Source: Sinotaia quadrata (Eukaryota; Mollusca; Gastropoda; Architaenioglossa; Viviparidae). Taken from it: 64,000 nt of DNA. This document shows, piece by piece, positions 42,366 to 53,639 of the stretch. Numbering within the stretch: position 1 is the first letter of the stretch; each line of letters opens with the position of its first letter. The DNA lies in assembly GCA_028829895.1 (NCBI GenBank), contig CM054181.1:16152001-16216000 (forward strand). The letters are read 5' to 3'. Below the pieces are notes generated by a model. The model saw nothing but the letters and a program-made list of their open reading frames with translations, ran no database searches and was not told the origin of the DNA. The translations under genes and the position numbers were made by a program.

Positions 42366-43345
42366 AAAAATATGAAAAACATATACACGCACTGATGAAA
42401 TCTTTAATCTCACGTACTGCAGAGAAACTAATCCATACTTTTCTCGCGACGTGCAATGGAAAGCAATAAAACGGTTAATGAAATAACTGTCATTTTTATA
42501 TTTAAGGTGTCATCTTTGTACCGACTATAAGTGTACTCAGTAAAACTGCGCCGTACTCAGTACGAAGTAGACGTGACCTTGAATGAAACGTGAAAACCGA
42601 TAATAAAAATTCACCACACTCGTGCATAAGCGTAATTGCCGAGTCAAACTGGGAAGCGTGTTGTTATTTTCATCCGGGTCTTGCCAACAGCAACAAACAA
42701 AAAGAAAATTAAAAAAAAAATCTCTTTGACGTCAGCTTTCGTCAGTCGATACACACCATTCAAGTAACGTTTGCTATGTCCTACTGCCACAAATACATAC
42801 GCAAGTGTGGACTGACTTGTACTGAACACAAATGAAACTACATTGATAATATGCTCGGTTGTTAGTCACGGGATGTTTACCTGACCTGGGTTCAATCACG
42901 CTATTTAGGAAGTGAGCAGCTGACCTCGCCACAGCACGTGAGGAAATGGTCTCGGCAAACCGAAACACTAACGATCCATTCACTTGTAACCTCACTCGTG
43001 ACCAAGCTTAGCCTAGCTGTGTCAAGGCCATTGTGGCGAACTTATAAACTATGTGAAGGATCGAGATGATGACGCAACCTTTCCGGTACTAATGCCGGTT
43101 TTGGACGTGCAGGATAAATTGTGCATTTACTGGATAAAACCCAACAAAACATTGTCTCTAGAGCCTGGACATAGCAGTTGGTCGCAAAACATCTAGTTAC
43201 ATCTCTATGCTTCAAGTCTGAGGTGAACAATGTTTCATATTTTTATTTACTTCTTTTTCTTTCTTCTTCTTTTTATTTTTTACCGTGGTGCCAGGTCGCA
43301 GGCAACAATTTGTAGGGAGAAAAACCTCTTTGATTGTCAGTGCCC
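42366..43345. repeat. Dispersed repeat, copy 2 (without the hAT-like insertion)
   Basis: Collinear with 36195-37285. Around 42500-42513 the sequence runs straight through the point where copy 1 carries a 169-bp insert. A tRNA-like stretch with GGGTTCAATC lies near 42888. Confidence 0.8.
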
Positions 43346-43559
43346 TAGTGAATGACTTGTTTGGTACTGTCGATATATTGATAGAAGGTATATTTTTCAC
43401 GTATAGTATGAGCTACTCACCGATCTGTATTTTGCTCACTCGCCATTGAATACGTTTCCAGTTAAAATGAATATATTGTCGCATCAGTGTTTCTTCCTGA
43501 TTGTTTACTTCCAACCCGTTAGAGCCTATATTTACGGCATATTGTGATTTTTAAAAAGC

Positions 43560-44215
43560 AAACTTTCTAACCCTTATTTTTAGGGCATGTTGTGAATGTT
43601 TACTTCTAGTTATTTTTAGGGCATGTCATTAGAGTATGTCGTCATTATTTACATTCTTCTTTTGTTTTTAGGTCATGTTGTGATGGTTTACTTTCTACCC
43701 AGTGGCGTAGAAATGGATTGTGCAGTTTGTGTGTTTGTGTGTGTGTGTGACAGCGAGCGGAGTCTGTTTTTACTTTCAGAATGTTCGAAGTGTACACAAA
43801 GACAAAAAAAACCCAACCCTAAAAACAAAAAACTTACTACGCCACTGTTTCTACCGTTGTTTTTAGGGCATGTTGTGATTGTTTACTTTTTACCGTTGTT
43901 TTTAGGGAATGTTGTGATTGTTTACTTTTTACCGTTGTTTTTAGGGAATGTTGTGATTGTTTACTTTTTACCGTTGTTTTTAGGGAATGTTGTGAATATT
44001 TACTTTCTACCGTTGTTTTTAGGGAATGTTGTGAATATTTACTTTCTACCGTTGTTTTTAGGGAATGTTGTGAATATTTACTTTCTACCGTTGTTTTTAG
44101 GGCATGTTGTGATTGTTTACTTTTTACCGTTATAATTTCTACTTTGTTTTAAGGGCATGTTGTGATTGTTTACTTTCTACCGTTATTTTAAGGCATGTAT
44201 TTTTTTACTCGTTAT
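43560..44215. repeat. ~39-bp minisatellite, interrupted by a miniature element
   Basis: Units of the GGGAATGTTGTGATTGTTTA type followed by CTTTTTACCGTTGTTTTTA. The 148-bp insert at 43700-43847 splits one unit. Confidence 0.92.
43700..43847. mobile_element. 148-bp hAT-like MITE inserted in a minisatellite
   Basis: Perfect 11-bp terminal inverted repeats CAGTGGCGTAG ... CTACGCCACTG, flanked by a perfect 8-bp duplication TTTCTACC (43692-43699 and 43848-43855). The 8 bp belong to the surrounding minisatellite unit. No coding capacity. CAG ends with an 8-bp duplication identify hAT-type mobilisation. Confidence 0.93.
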
Positions 44216-44291
44216 AAATGCACTATGGCGGTTTCTACAAAGATGATATTTTTTAGTAAACATTTTCTGCCCTATGTTTGTTTGTATACAC

Positions 44292-44496
44292 CAAAGATGC
44301 ACAAACTTTTTAGGCCAGATGGCCAAATTTCCAATTGATAGTGCGTGGAGGGCCGCCACATGGATGGCTCAGTAGAAAAAAAACAAAAAACACAAATAAT
44401 GAAATAATGTGCTTTACATTTGTAATAATGATAACATCCAAAAGTCTTCCGGGGGCCGCATAGAGCCCTGTCTCGGGCCGCGGTTGTGCACCCCTG
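44292..44496. mobile_element. 205-bp hAT-like nonautonomous element
   Basis: Ends CAAAGATGCACAAAC and, on the complement, CAGGGGTGCACAACC (11 of 15 match). Flanks are GTATACAC (44284-44291) and GTATAGAC (44497-44504), an 8-bp duplication with one change. The GGGCCGC-rich subterminal parts resemble hAT nonautonomous elements. Older than the MITE at 43700. Confidence 0.8.
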
Positions 44497-44504
44497 GTAT
44501 AGAC

Positions 44505-44952
44505 TGACGAGCAACGCTTGAACTATGCATAATTACTAGGTCATGCATAATAAATCGCTGTCGGTAATTCATATTTATTAGATGTGCAACTGCGCTTGAA
44601 GTCTGGTTCAGGAGACTGAATTAGTTTAATGATCTGAAAAAATATGTAAGGAGACTTCTTTTTAAAAGGGCGACAACCAAGCTATTGCGAGACCCGTGAC
44701 ATTCAGTTTATTGTAACAGTGAAACTGACACCTCTGTACTGTTATAAATAACGACACGCCTACCGCATGAATCAATAAGAAATTCCACTGACTGTTTATA
44801 TAACCAGCACAACAGGTATTTTACACTATCACAATAGGGCTCCTTAATTATGAGAAAATTATCATCTCCTACCCCTATGATTATTTACACATCTCGTCTT
44901 GCGGGTGACGGACTGGAAGAGTGCATCTTGCACCCCCCCCCCCCCCCGAGTA
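44505..44952. other. Intergenic, nothing recognised
   Basis: Ends in a C tract at about 44932-44947. No gene seen. Confidence 0.4.
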
Positions 44953-45188
44953 GTTCCTAGTATTTTTAATGAACACTACAAAATACAGACGTTCCCAGAG
45001 TTCCTAGTATTTTTAATGAACACTACAAAATACAGACGTTCCCAGAGTTCCTAGTATTTTTAATGAACACTACAAAATACAGACGTTCCAAGAGTTCCTA
45101 GTATTTTTAATGAACACTACAAAATACAGACGTTCCAAGAGTTCCTAGTATTTTTAATGAACACTACAAAATACAGACGTCCCCAGAG
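44953..45188. repeat. 47-bp minisatellite, 5 copies
   Basis: Almost identical units beginning TTCCTAGTATTTTTAATGAA. Confidence 0.95.
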
Positions 45189-46929
45189 TAGTGAATATCC
45201 TCTACGAAAAACCTATACCACCCGTCTTATCAATTATAATTATTAAGCGCCCACTCTAGCCTTTTAACCAGTGATATTACAACACAGTTCGCGGGTGTTG
45301 ATAAATAAAGAAATAGAATTTATTAACAAATAATTAAATGCACACTACATAGCAAGAACATCGAACAAACGCAAATAGGTACATAAAAAAGAAATATGTA
45401 CCTAGAAGAATATAATTGACTGTCCAACAGTCCCAGAGTAATAAGGCTCATAAATTCTTAATAAGAAAAGTTCTGAATTCGTCTCTCTTTAGAGGCCTCA
45501 AAGGAACAGATTTCTTAACACAGTGACACTATAAGGACACGAATGTAATACATTACTGAGAGAATGAATGAGCAGTGGATAATGAAAAGGGAAAGTCACA
45601 TGACCTTTTAGCTTGTCACTGGCCGTGCGTATTGTTGGCAGACTCTGCTCGTGCTGAGTGAGATGCTTGTCACTGGCTGTGTGTATTAATGCGGGATACT
45701 TGAGGAGTCAAACAAGGCTCACAAACAGGTTGCAGGAAGGACCCAAAGTCACAGCAGAATCACAAGGAACAGAGAAGTCTTCATTAAGGTCTTTCTTCAT
45801 AAAAGTCCTCATAAAATGCTGCTGGTCCTTTCACAGCGGCTTTAACCTCACGCATGCGCGCAACGGGGTCTCTTTCCAAGATGCGCTCTGAACCAATGCC
45901 TTGAAACGAGTAAAGAACAGGAATCTCTTCACCAAGGTATTCTCCCATAATTCCCTTTAGTGCCCATTGGTTAATTACAGTCGTCTAGTAGATGGCCAAT
46001 GGGTAAGCCTAACTTCTTGCATCATAAATAAGCCATTTGTCCACAACAAGATTTGGGTGGTTCGTACATTCTCAGGAATTTGCGCTATTGAAAGTTACTA
46101 GGAGTGACGACCAGTGTCATTTACTTTAATAAAAGTGACAACAACCAAACTGTGACATTAAATTAACAGCAAACGTCTAGAAAGAACATGTAAAAACCAC
46201 TGCACTGTGACAATTTGTGGGGAGAAAAGTGACAATCACGCATTGATAACAATAAAAGTGGCATTTGTTTCACCTGTGAAAATCACAACCACCATTCTGT
46301 GATAATGTGGCAGCAATCTTATAAATACGATAAAAATGAAAATGTGAAATATATTGTGATAACAAATGTGACAAAAATCCTTTCGTGCCAAAATTAGTGA
46401 CAACAACAGTTCCATAACATGAAATGTGACATTTGTGAATGGTAAGAATAAGAATTGAAATAACGGTAATTAAAGTTGAAGACTTCCAGTTAGTCATAGT
46501 AATTAAAGTGATGTTCTCTTTAGCCAGTAAAAGTGACAACCCCATACTGTGATATTCAATGTAATAACAATCGTATTGTGACAATATGCGTGATAAATAT
46601 CACAGTGGGATAGTAGAAATAATAATCTTGATAGTCTGACAGTAAATTAGACAACGTCATTTTGTGACAGTTAGTAGGAGAAACATAATTTTGTGCAAAT
46701 ATGAGTTTGAGTTAATTTAATAGATTTAATATTGTAACGTTTGTAACGTTAAATTTAATATTATGACGTTTGAGTTAATTTAAAAGATTTAATATTATAA
46801 CGTTTGAGTTAATTTAATAGATTTAATATTATAACGTTCGGATTTCGCTAGCTTCGGAAAATCCAGATTTCTTTTCTTAGCCTGCATTAACTCGTCCACC
46901 CAGTGAAAGTACTTGAAATTTGACTGAAT
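45189..46929. other. Intergenic, no gene recognised
   Basis: A less AT-rich stretch at 45620-46050 has a 77-codon frame of no recognised family. At 46200-46600 GTGACAA-type motifs recur loosely, and TTTAATATTATAACGTTTGA repeats lie at 46720-46840. Confidence 0.35.
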
Positions 46930-47060
46930 GAGTTTGTGACTAGATCCCGTTAAACAAGCAAACCGATTTGTTTCGTTAGAAAGGGAATTCCCAAAGTTAT
47001 GAAGTAAGGTTAATTTAAGTTCTAGTGAATGCTAAAACTGAGACACGCAGCTATAGAAAG
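46930..47060. repeat. Dispersed repeat, relative of 39778-39950
   Basis: Shares GTGACTAGATC and TTAGAAAGGGAATTCCCAAA in the same order and orientation. Confidence 0.7.
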
Positions 47061-47083
47061 CCATTACATTCAAGGGAGGTAAA

Positions 47084-47123
<40 letters not shown>

Positions 47124-47225
47124 GTGTTGTGTTGTTATTGTTGTTGATCTTACTTCATTTACTTATTTGATTTTGCTTAGATAAGCATGGGCAGTTAATG
47201 TGGATTCTATTATAGTGCAGACCAT

Positions 47226-47228
<3 letters not shown>

Positions 47229-47317
<89 letters not shown>
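47229..47317. repeat. (CA)n microsatellite
   Basis: About 44 uninterrupted CA units; a GT run lies nearby at 47088-47121. Confidence 0.97.
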
Positions 47318-47319
<2 letters not shown>

Positions 47320-47419
47320 AATATACACACAGAGAAGTTATGTGTGTGTTTGATTATGTGTGTGTAAGTTTGTATTAAATAAATTGCTTGCACAGTTACT
47401 ATATTATGCATTACACACT

Positions 47420-47620
47420 ATAAAGAGTAGTTAAATGACGTACATTAAAGAGTAGTTAAATGACGTGCATTAAAAAGTAGTTAAATGACGTGCATTAAAA
47501 AGTAGGTAAATGACGTGCATTAAAAAGTAGGTAAATGACGTGAATTAAAAAGTAGGTAAATGACGTGAATTAAAAAGTAGGGTAAATGGCGTGCATTAAA
47601 CAGTTATTAAGCGACATGCA
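47420..47620. repeat. ~25-bp tandem repeat
   Basis: About seven units of the TTAAAAAGTAGTTAAATGAC type; looser relatives continue to about 47890. Confidence 0.9.
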
Positions 47621-48119
47621 TTACAATATAGCAAGGTGTGCTAAAGCAAGGGCAGAGCATTGTATGGATTAAAACAGAAGTAAGATGACTTGCAATTTAC
47701 AGCAATAAATTGTGCATTGAACATCAGCATGGTGACGTACATTAAACAATAATCAGGTGACGTGCATTACAAAAGCAGAAAGGTGTAACACATCAGGAAA
47801 GTGACGTAAATTAAAAAATAATCAGGTGACGTGCATTACAGTAGCAGTAAGGTGTACATTAAACATTAGTAAAATGAAGTGCATTAAACAGTAGAGGATA
47901 TCCGCCGCCCAGTGAAGTTCGTTCGTAATATTACAATATTATACTCCAACGTTATGAAATGGCAGATATAATAAAAATTATGTATAATATATATATTACA
48001 AAGTCTACAAACAGGGGAATATACATTAAAAAATGGTTTATTGATATAACATTACAAAACTTGATATTTTCACTGCGTTGCCCAACATTAACAATTCATA
48101 GATCAGTGCGCAGTGCAAA

Positions 48120-48320
48120 ATGACAGTGAACGTGGTGCATTAGATAATAGAGTTTCTACAGCCTATGACCGCCTTACAATACGTCATCACACATTAAATA
48201 ATAGAGTTTCCACAGCCTATGACCGCCTTACAATACGTCATCACACATTAAATAATAGAGTTTCTACAGCCTATGACCGCCTTACAATTCGCTTGCTTCA
48301 TCACACACTAAAGAAAGACA
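48120..48320. repeat. 54-bp tandem repeat, about 3.5 copies
   Basis: Units beginning AATAATAGAGTTTCTACAGC. Open in frame because 54 is a multiple of three. It abuts a retrotransposon relic, so the unit may derive from that element. Confidence 0.9.
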
Positions 48321-48389
48321 AAGAAATCGAAGAATACTTTAAATCATAACTGACTGAAGTTCTCCAATTTCATGTTTTACAGTTACAAG

Positions 48390-48850
48390 AACTATTTTCT
48401 CAATGATTCAGAAACAGTCCCCAAAACAGAAGAAGTCAAAATACTGCGGGACTTCGAGTTAAGAACAGATCGAGTGAGTCCTGAACGAAGACCAGACATT
48501 GTAGTTCTCAATAAGTCCAACAGAACAGTAACAATCATTGAGTGAGAGAAATATAAAAGCAAAAGAAGAGACAAAATACCAAGACCTCGAATTAGAAATT
48601 CAGAGACTATGGAGTGTAAATGCAGAAGTGATACATGTAGTGATTGGAGCCTTGGGGAACACATCATCTGAGTTGGAATGCTATCTGAATAAACTACCCG
48701 GAAACCACAGCCTCGCCCCACTACTAAAAGCAACTCTTATCGGAAGTGCACACATTCTTCGTAAACCCTTGGATTTCCCAGTATTTTGGCAAGGCTCCAA
48801 TACCTTGGTTCACAATCGACAGTCAACAGAAGTCTTGATAAAAGGTTGAA
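48390..48850 (+). pseudogene. C-terminal relic of a non-LTR retrotransposon polyprotein
   Basis: Reads ...VKILRDFELRTD, then RRPDIVVL and VTIIE in one frame, then TKYQDLE, EIQRLW and VVIGALG in another, ending near HILRKPLDFP. This order of motifs is the conserved tail found after the RT in many invertebrate and vertebrate LINE proteins. A stop and frame change near 48540 separate the halves, so it is inactive. Confidence 0.75.
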
Positions 48851-49417
48851 TAATTAGTTATAAGATCTGAAGTCCTTATTTCATGACATCCATTTAAGAA
48901 AAATATAAATTAGTGTTTTTAACGACTTGCATTAATTCCCTCCTTATTTAGCAAATGCAGCTGTATCACCCGAATGAAATATTATAAACTATTATTTAAA
49001 CCTTATTATTTCAGAATATTAACAGTAAAATAGTGTTGGTTAAGTGAATCAGGGTATTTATTTAACAGTTACTGTTAGGATGCTTATCTCACTGAAAATG
49101 GTCGTGGATGATTCATAGGAAATGTTGATGACCTGAAAACACTGAGGAATAATATACACCAACAATCATTTGATTACGAAAGAATGAATTAAAAATTAAG
49201 TGTAAATTAATATGAAGAATGCAATATAGAAAAAGAAAAATAAGAAAAATAGATAGAATAGGATATGAATGTAAAATTATTGAAAGAAAAATAAGAAAGA
49301 AAGAAATATCAAAGAACGAAAAATATAAAGAAGAAGAGAACAGAGTATAGCGAAGAGAATAATTAAAACTCATCGTAATAATAATATTAGAAACATATTT
49401 GTTTCCCATTGTTACAG
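48851..49417. other. Flank upstream of gene C
   Basis: AT-rich, with a purine-rich GAAAAATAAGAAA zone at 49220-49370. It ends at the acceptor TTGTTACAG of gene C exon 1. No upstream exon recognised. Confidence 0.35.
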
Positions 49418-49627
49418 CACATACAGACGAACAGTCAATGTGAAATGGCACCGCGAGGGCCAGCGCAATCACAAGATTCAGGGGACGTCACTCTAAAGCA
49501 AGCGAGGAAGGAAATTAAAAACCACGAAGCAGAAGATCTGGATCAAATCCCCTTTGATTTTCAAAACGAGGCGTTGCTGACCCTGAACTCAGAAAATTTG
49601 CAAGAAAGTCCCCCATCCCTGCATTGG
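49418..49627 (+). CDS. Gene C exon (N-terminal region)
   Basis: Acceptor CATTGTTACAG, donor TGG|GTAAGTG (excellent consensus). Seventy whole codons, phase 0 at both ends, with an acidic stretch (NHEAEDLDQIPFDF). An internal ATG (MAPRG) at about 49445 could be a start. Confidence 0.62.
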
Positions 49628-49663
49628 GTAAGTGCTGTGTGTGCATTATGTGTGTGTGTGTGT

Positions 49664-49755
<92 letters not shown>

Positions 49756-50342
49756 TGTGTAAGAACACGTTCTTTCTAATTTTGTGAATTAAATTCTCTG
49801 TAAATTTCTCCATTAATTCGCACTCTGTCTCTTCCATTTTCTCTTTCCGATTCTAATTATTGTTATGTTATTAGTGGACTAAAACTAAGGGGAAATAAGT
49901 GTAAATGCCAAATGCCCAATAAAATGTGTGCCCGCAAGAATATCTGCACATTTCTATAATGTAACTGTACTGAAGTAAAGCTAATAGCACAACAAATAGA
50001 CATAAAGAAATATCCTTTTAATATAAAAAAAAATCTCATTCCTCAAGCTATAAAAACTATGAATATCTATAATGAGATTGTTGTTTCCTTGAAAGGCGTT
50101 GAAAGAAAGCCGTCGACAGGGTGAAAGACCCCTACGTTTCTCTGAGAAAACGAATTCTTTGCGGTACTATAGTCAACGTTGTAGTACGTTTTCCACTCAG
50201 TGGAATGGACCACCTAAATCAGACATGGCCCGGGCAGGGTTCTACTTTCTGAGCAAAGGTCAGTTGAATATGAATAAGGAGCCTACAATAAAATTAAGTA
50301 ACTGTGGTGTGTGGTGGTGGTGGTGGTGGTGGTGGTGGTGGT

Positions 50343-50398
<56 letters not shown>

Positions 50399-51166
50399 TG
50401 TGAGGTTTTGAATAAATATCCTATTTAGTTGGTTTAGATTTAATAATGAAAGGCGAAAAATGTATCTGTTTTGAGTGTCATGAAATATTGATTAGTTATT
50501 AAAAACAGTATTTATATTTGATCATGTTCCGATCTCAAGTTGTTATAGTGTGTCTTGGAACAATGAGATGTGAGTGATACAAATTATAAAGCAAATGCAT
50601 CAGATTACTTGAAACAATAAGCCCCACGTGACATTTTGGGTCCACATTCTCAAGATTTTAAATAAATAAAATATATAATAATTCAACACATAATGAAATT
50701 ATAATAATAATAATTTAACTAATAATAATATCCAAAACCTTAAAACGTTAAATCATTATAATAATAGAAATATTTCAAACTTGCAATAATGTTACTTTTA
50801 ATACATTAATTCATTCAATCCCTGGGTTTTTCCTCTATTTCATCACATTGCAACATTAGTCCCTGGTCTAACTTTTGTCTTTGGCCATCAAAGAAATCTT
50901 TCTGGTCTACTGACCCATACTAGAATTTGGGCCAACTGAATGGATATTAATAGTTTCAACTGTATTAATTAATCATGGGAGGGGTGGGGGGGCATGAAGT
51001 GAAAGTGAAAAAGTAAGAGTGACAACATGGCTAAAATTTATATAATTATATCTCTGTCCATTACTGCCTTTAAAAAGGAAATTATGGAGATTATCAAGGT
51101 GTTGAATTTGAATGTTTAACTAATGTAAAAACTATATATGGAACCCAGCAACAATAAATGCATATG

Positions 51167-51225
<59 letters not shown>

Positions 51226-51647
51226 TAATATATAAAAATACATTTATAATCTAAACTACAATGCCTTTAAAATAAAATAAATGTTTGCTATTTTCTATAC
51301 TGATCATTCCATTTAATTCGTACTCAGCCGTATAATTCACATTATTAGGAATATTTCGTCCTCTTATCAATGTTCGTATTAAAAGTATAGTGTCACAAGA
51401 CTGGGGACACAAATTCACATTATTAGGAATATTTCGTCCTGTTATCAATGTTCGTATTAAAAGTATAGTGTCACAAGACTGGGGACACAAATTCTGATTT
51501 GAATCTGTAGACAAAGCTTGCTGCGCTTTCTGTGAAGTTGAGATCCGGCAATGGAGACCCGACCACTGCCCTTGGTTGCAACACAAGAATTTCTCCCCGC
51601 ATTGCCGGCACCTGAAGAGTTCGATGGATGCCGGAACCAAGCCTAGT
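49418..51647 (+). CDS. Gene C: BIR-domain protein, three internal exons (both ends missing)
   Basis: Exons 49418-49627, 50096-50258 and 51511-51647 join in frame (phases 0,1,0) to 170 residues. Residues 1-90 are a polar, acidic region with no recognised domain. Residues about 93-160 form one complete BIR: RCSTFSTQW, MARAGFYF, zinc ligands C129, C132, H149, C156 with exact C-x2-C-x16-H-x6-C spacing, and DHCPWLQH between them. An intron splits the BIR in phase 1, close to where BIR2 is split in genes A and B. Sequence identity to A and B is low, so this is a separate subfamily. No initiator exon, second BIR, UBA or RING was found; they may lie in unrecognised exons or outside the window. By family, a protein-interaction module of apoptosis or mitotic regulators. 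Confidence 0.75.
49652..49755. repeat. (GT)n microsatellite in gene C intron
   Basis: About 50 GT units with one AT interruption, starting about 25 bp after the donor. Confidence 0.97.
50096..50258 (+). CDS. Gene C exon: first half of BIR
   Basis: Acceptor TTTCCTTGAAAG, donor AAAG|GTCAGT. Encodes RCSTFSTQW and SDMARAGFYFLSK and leaves in phase 1. Confidence 0.8.
50308..50402. repeat. (GGT)n(GT)n microsatellite in gene C intron
   Basis: About 11 GGT units followed by about 28 GT units; keeps a spurious Trp/Cys/Val frame open. Confidence 0.97.
51172..51222. repeat. (CA)n microsatellite in gene C intron
   Basis: About 25 CA units. Confidence 0.97.
51335..51490. repeat. 78-bp tandem duplication just before gene C's last exon
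   Basis: Two copies with only one difference (CCTCTTAT against CCTGTTAT), beginning ATTCACATTATTAGGAATAT. It ends about 20 bp before the next exon, in the zone of branch point and pyrimidine tract. Confidence 0.92.
51511..51647 (+). CDS. Gene C exon: second half of BIR with zinc ligands
   Basis: Acceptor GAATCTGTAG, donor AGT|GTGAGT. Encodes CCAFCEVEIRQW, PWLQH and FSPHCRHLK; 137 nt, phase 1 in, phase 0 out. A 142-codon minus-strand frame across the same bases is a shadow. Confidence 0.82.
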
Positions 51648-52228
51648 GTGAGTTGCTTACCTTTACCCTGTACTGTCAATGTAGGTCAATGTAATGTTAC
51701 TATATTGTCAATGTATATCAATGTAGTGTACATTGTGCGTTCTTTCAATTAAAATATACACCTTCTGCATTGCACGTTAATGAACTTTAGTATAAATATA
51801 TTCCCTACGTAAGTCCACTCAATATTCCACCCCTACCCCCAACTACAATAATTCTCTCTCACTTTTCCCCCATTACGCTGTTTTCTGTCGATAAATCTTA
51901 ATTTACTCGATGTGTACGTGTGCGTGCGAGTTCGCAAAACAAAAAGAGGGAGAGATCTCAAGGAAGAGTGATATATATTAACCCTTATTATACTGATGAA
52001 TGTTAATGTCATTAAGTCATTTTGCTCCTTCATAACGAGTTGTATTCTGTGGTCATCACGACTGCTAAGATTGTCACAGTCTAGTCTAATATGTTGCAGG
52101 CGACAGGTAAAAGACTTCGTAACATGACTTCTTCTGCAGTCTACCATATGTTGCGTTCAAGATAACTTCAGGACACCTTACAAGCCAAAAGGAAAGCTGT
52201 GTAACCGTCACAAATTTATAGCTCACGA
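51648..52228. other. Downstream of gene C's last recognised exon
   Basis: No exon continuing in phase 0 with a recognisable domain. Around 52110-52200 there is a relative of the 39.9-40.1 kb dispersed repeat. Confidence 0.35.
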
Positions 52229-52232
52229 CGCG

Positions 52233-52308
<76 letters not shown>

Positions 52309-52318
52309 CACACACTCA

Positions 52319-52408
<90 letters not shown>
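52229..52408. repeat. Long (CA)n microsatellite with CG and CT interruptions
   Basis: About 80 CA units in two blocks separated by a CTCACACACTCACT segment near 52306-52320. Confidence 0.97.
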
Positions 52409-52417
<9 letters not shown>

Positions 52418-53639
52418 TTGTAAAGGAAAGTTTGGAATAGTCGCATTGTATGTGAATATGTTTTTAGGGTAAAATCATGTGCACTGTATTTGTATGGTTA
52501 GACTTCGGTTTGTATAAATATTATTTTTACTTCTTTTTAAATTATTTTTGTCATTGTAGTAATGTATTAAGCATAATTAACTCAAACATGATACAAAGCT
52601 ATCACTATTTAAATTTTTTTAAAAAAATGCAAATCGCAATTTAAAGAAATAGATTGAACGGAAATTTAAAATGATGCATTCCGACACATCTCACCACCCA
52701 CCCACCCCCAGAAACGATAGGCACGCTGGTAAATTACTTGAAAATCACTGACATATCATTACATTATTTTCTCATATCTTTGTTCTCTGCCAGTTGTCAT
52801 TGTAGATTAATAGGAAACCTAAGACTTTAAAGTTATTATATATACGCATGAATATACACATTTGATTGTACACAACTTCGAAAATTGAAAGTTTTATATA
52901 AGCTCCTTCAAATTCAAAATATTCTTTACGCCTTAAAATTGCCTTCACCTCTTAAAATTACCGGAGCCTAAGAAATTATCTGCACACATTTTTAGAATAA
53001 AAAGCGCATTCTCTCTGTATTGAATTATGTTTCAATCATTGATATATTTCTGACACACAAACGCACACACTCGCATCAGAAATCTCTATATGCATCCTGT
53101 ATTTTCATTATAAGATCTCTTCATGATTGGTCAAATATTACACTAATCAAATCCATTAAAAGTTAAAGTTGACTCAGTAGATCTATTTCATAATCGTGTT
53201 TTATCTTGTTTGTTTGGAAGCACAAGACTTTTAATGCGCACACGGTGTTTTTCTATTTGTCTGTCTTTTGCTTGTTCATCAGTAATTCAATTTATTTATA
53301 TAGTCGTGCGTATTTACAATTCTCATTTCCTTTCATTTAAAACACACACAAAAATACACATATATAATTATAGAAGATGAGAAATATGTAAAACATTCTG
53401 AATAAATGCACTCTATCTGAATAAGCACAATTCATATTTTTTAAAATATATTTTGCATTCTTTGCTATTACTGTAAGATGAATTTTTGTCCTTATTTTAA
53501 ATATCACTGATGGTCATGTAAGGTACAGGCGTTCCAAAGCATAATAGCATTACCCACTTTGTTGTTTTTAGCTTTCATACAATCCCCCTGCCCCACCCCA
53601 TCTCAAATTAAAGGATTGATTATCACATCTTAGACGCCA
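52409..53639. other. Intergenic, nothing recognised
   Basis: AT-rich, no open frame or repeat of note. Confidence 0.4.

Noticed and set aside
43623..44135. 170-codon + frame
   Set aside because: It runs through a minisatellite and the MITE inserted in it, so it cannot be an old gene.
51251..51679. 142-codon minus-strand frame with Cys-x2-Cys patterns, resembling a zinc finger
   Set aside because: The cysteines arise from the reverse complement of the gene C BIR exon and a 78-bp duplication. The + strand reading gives an exact BIR with splice sites.
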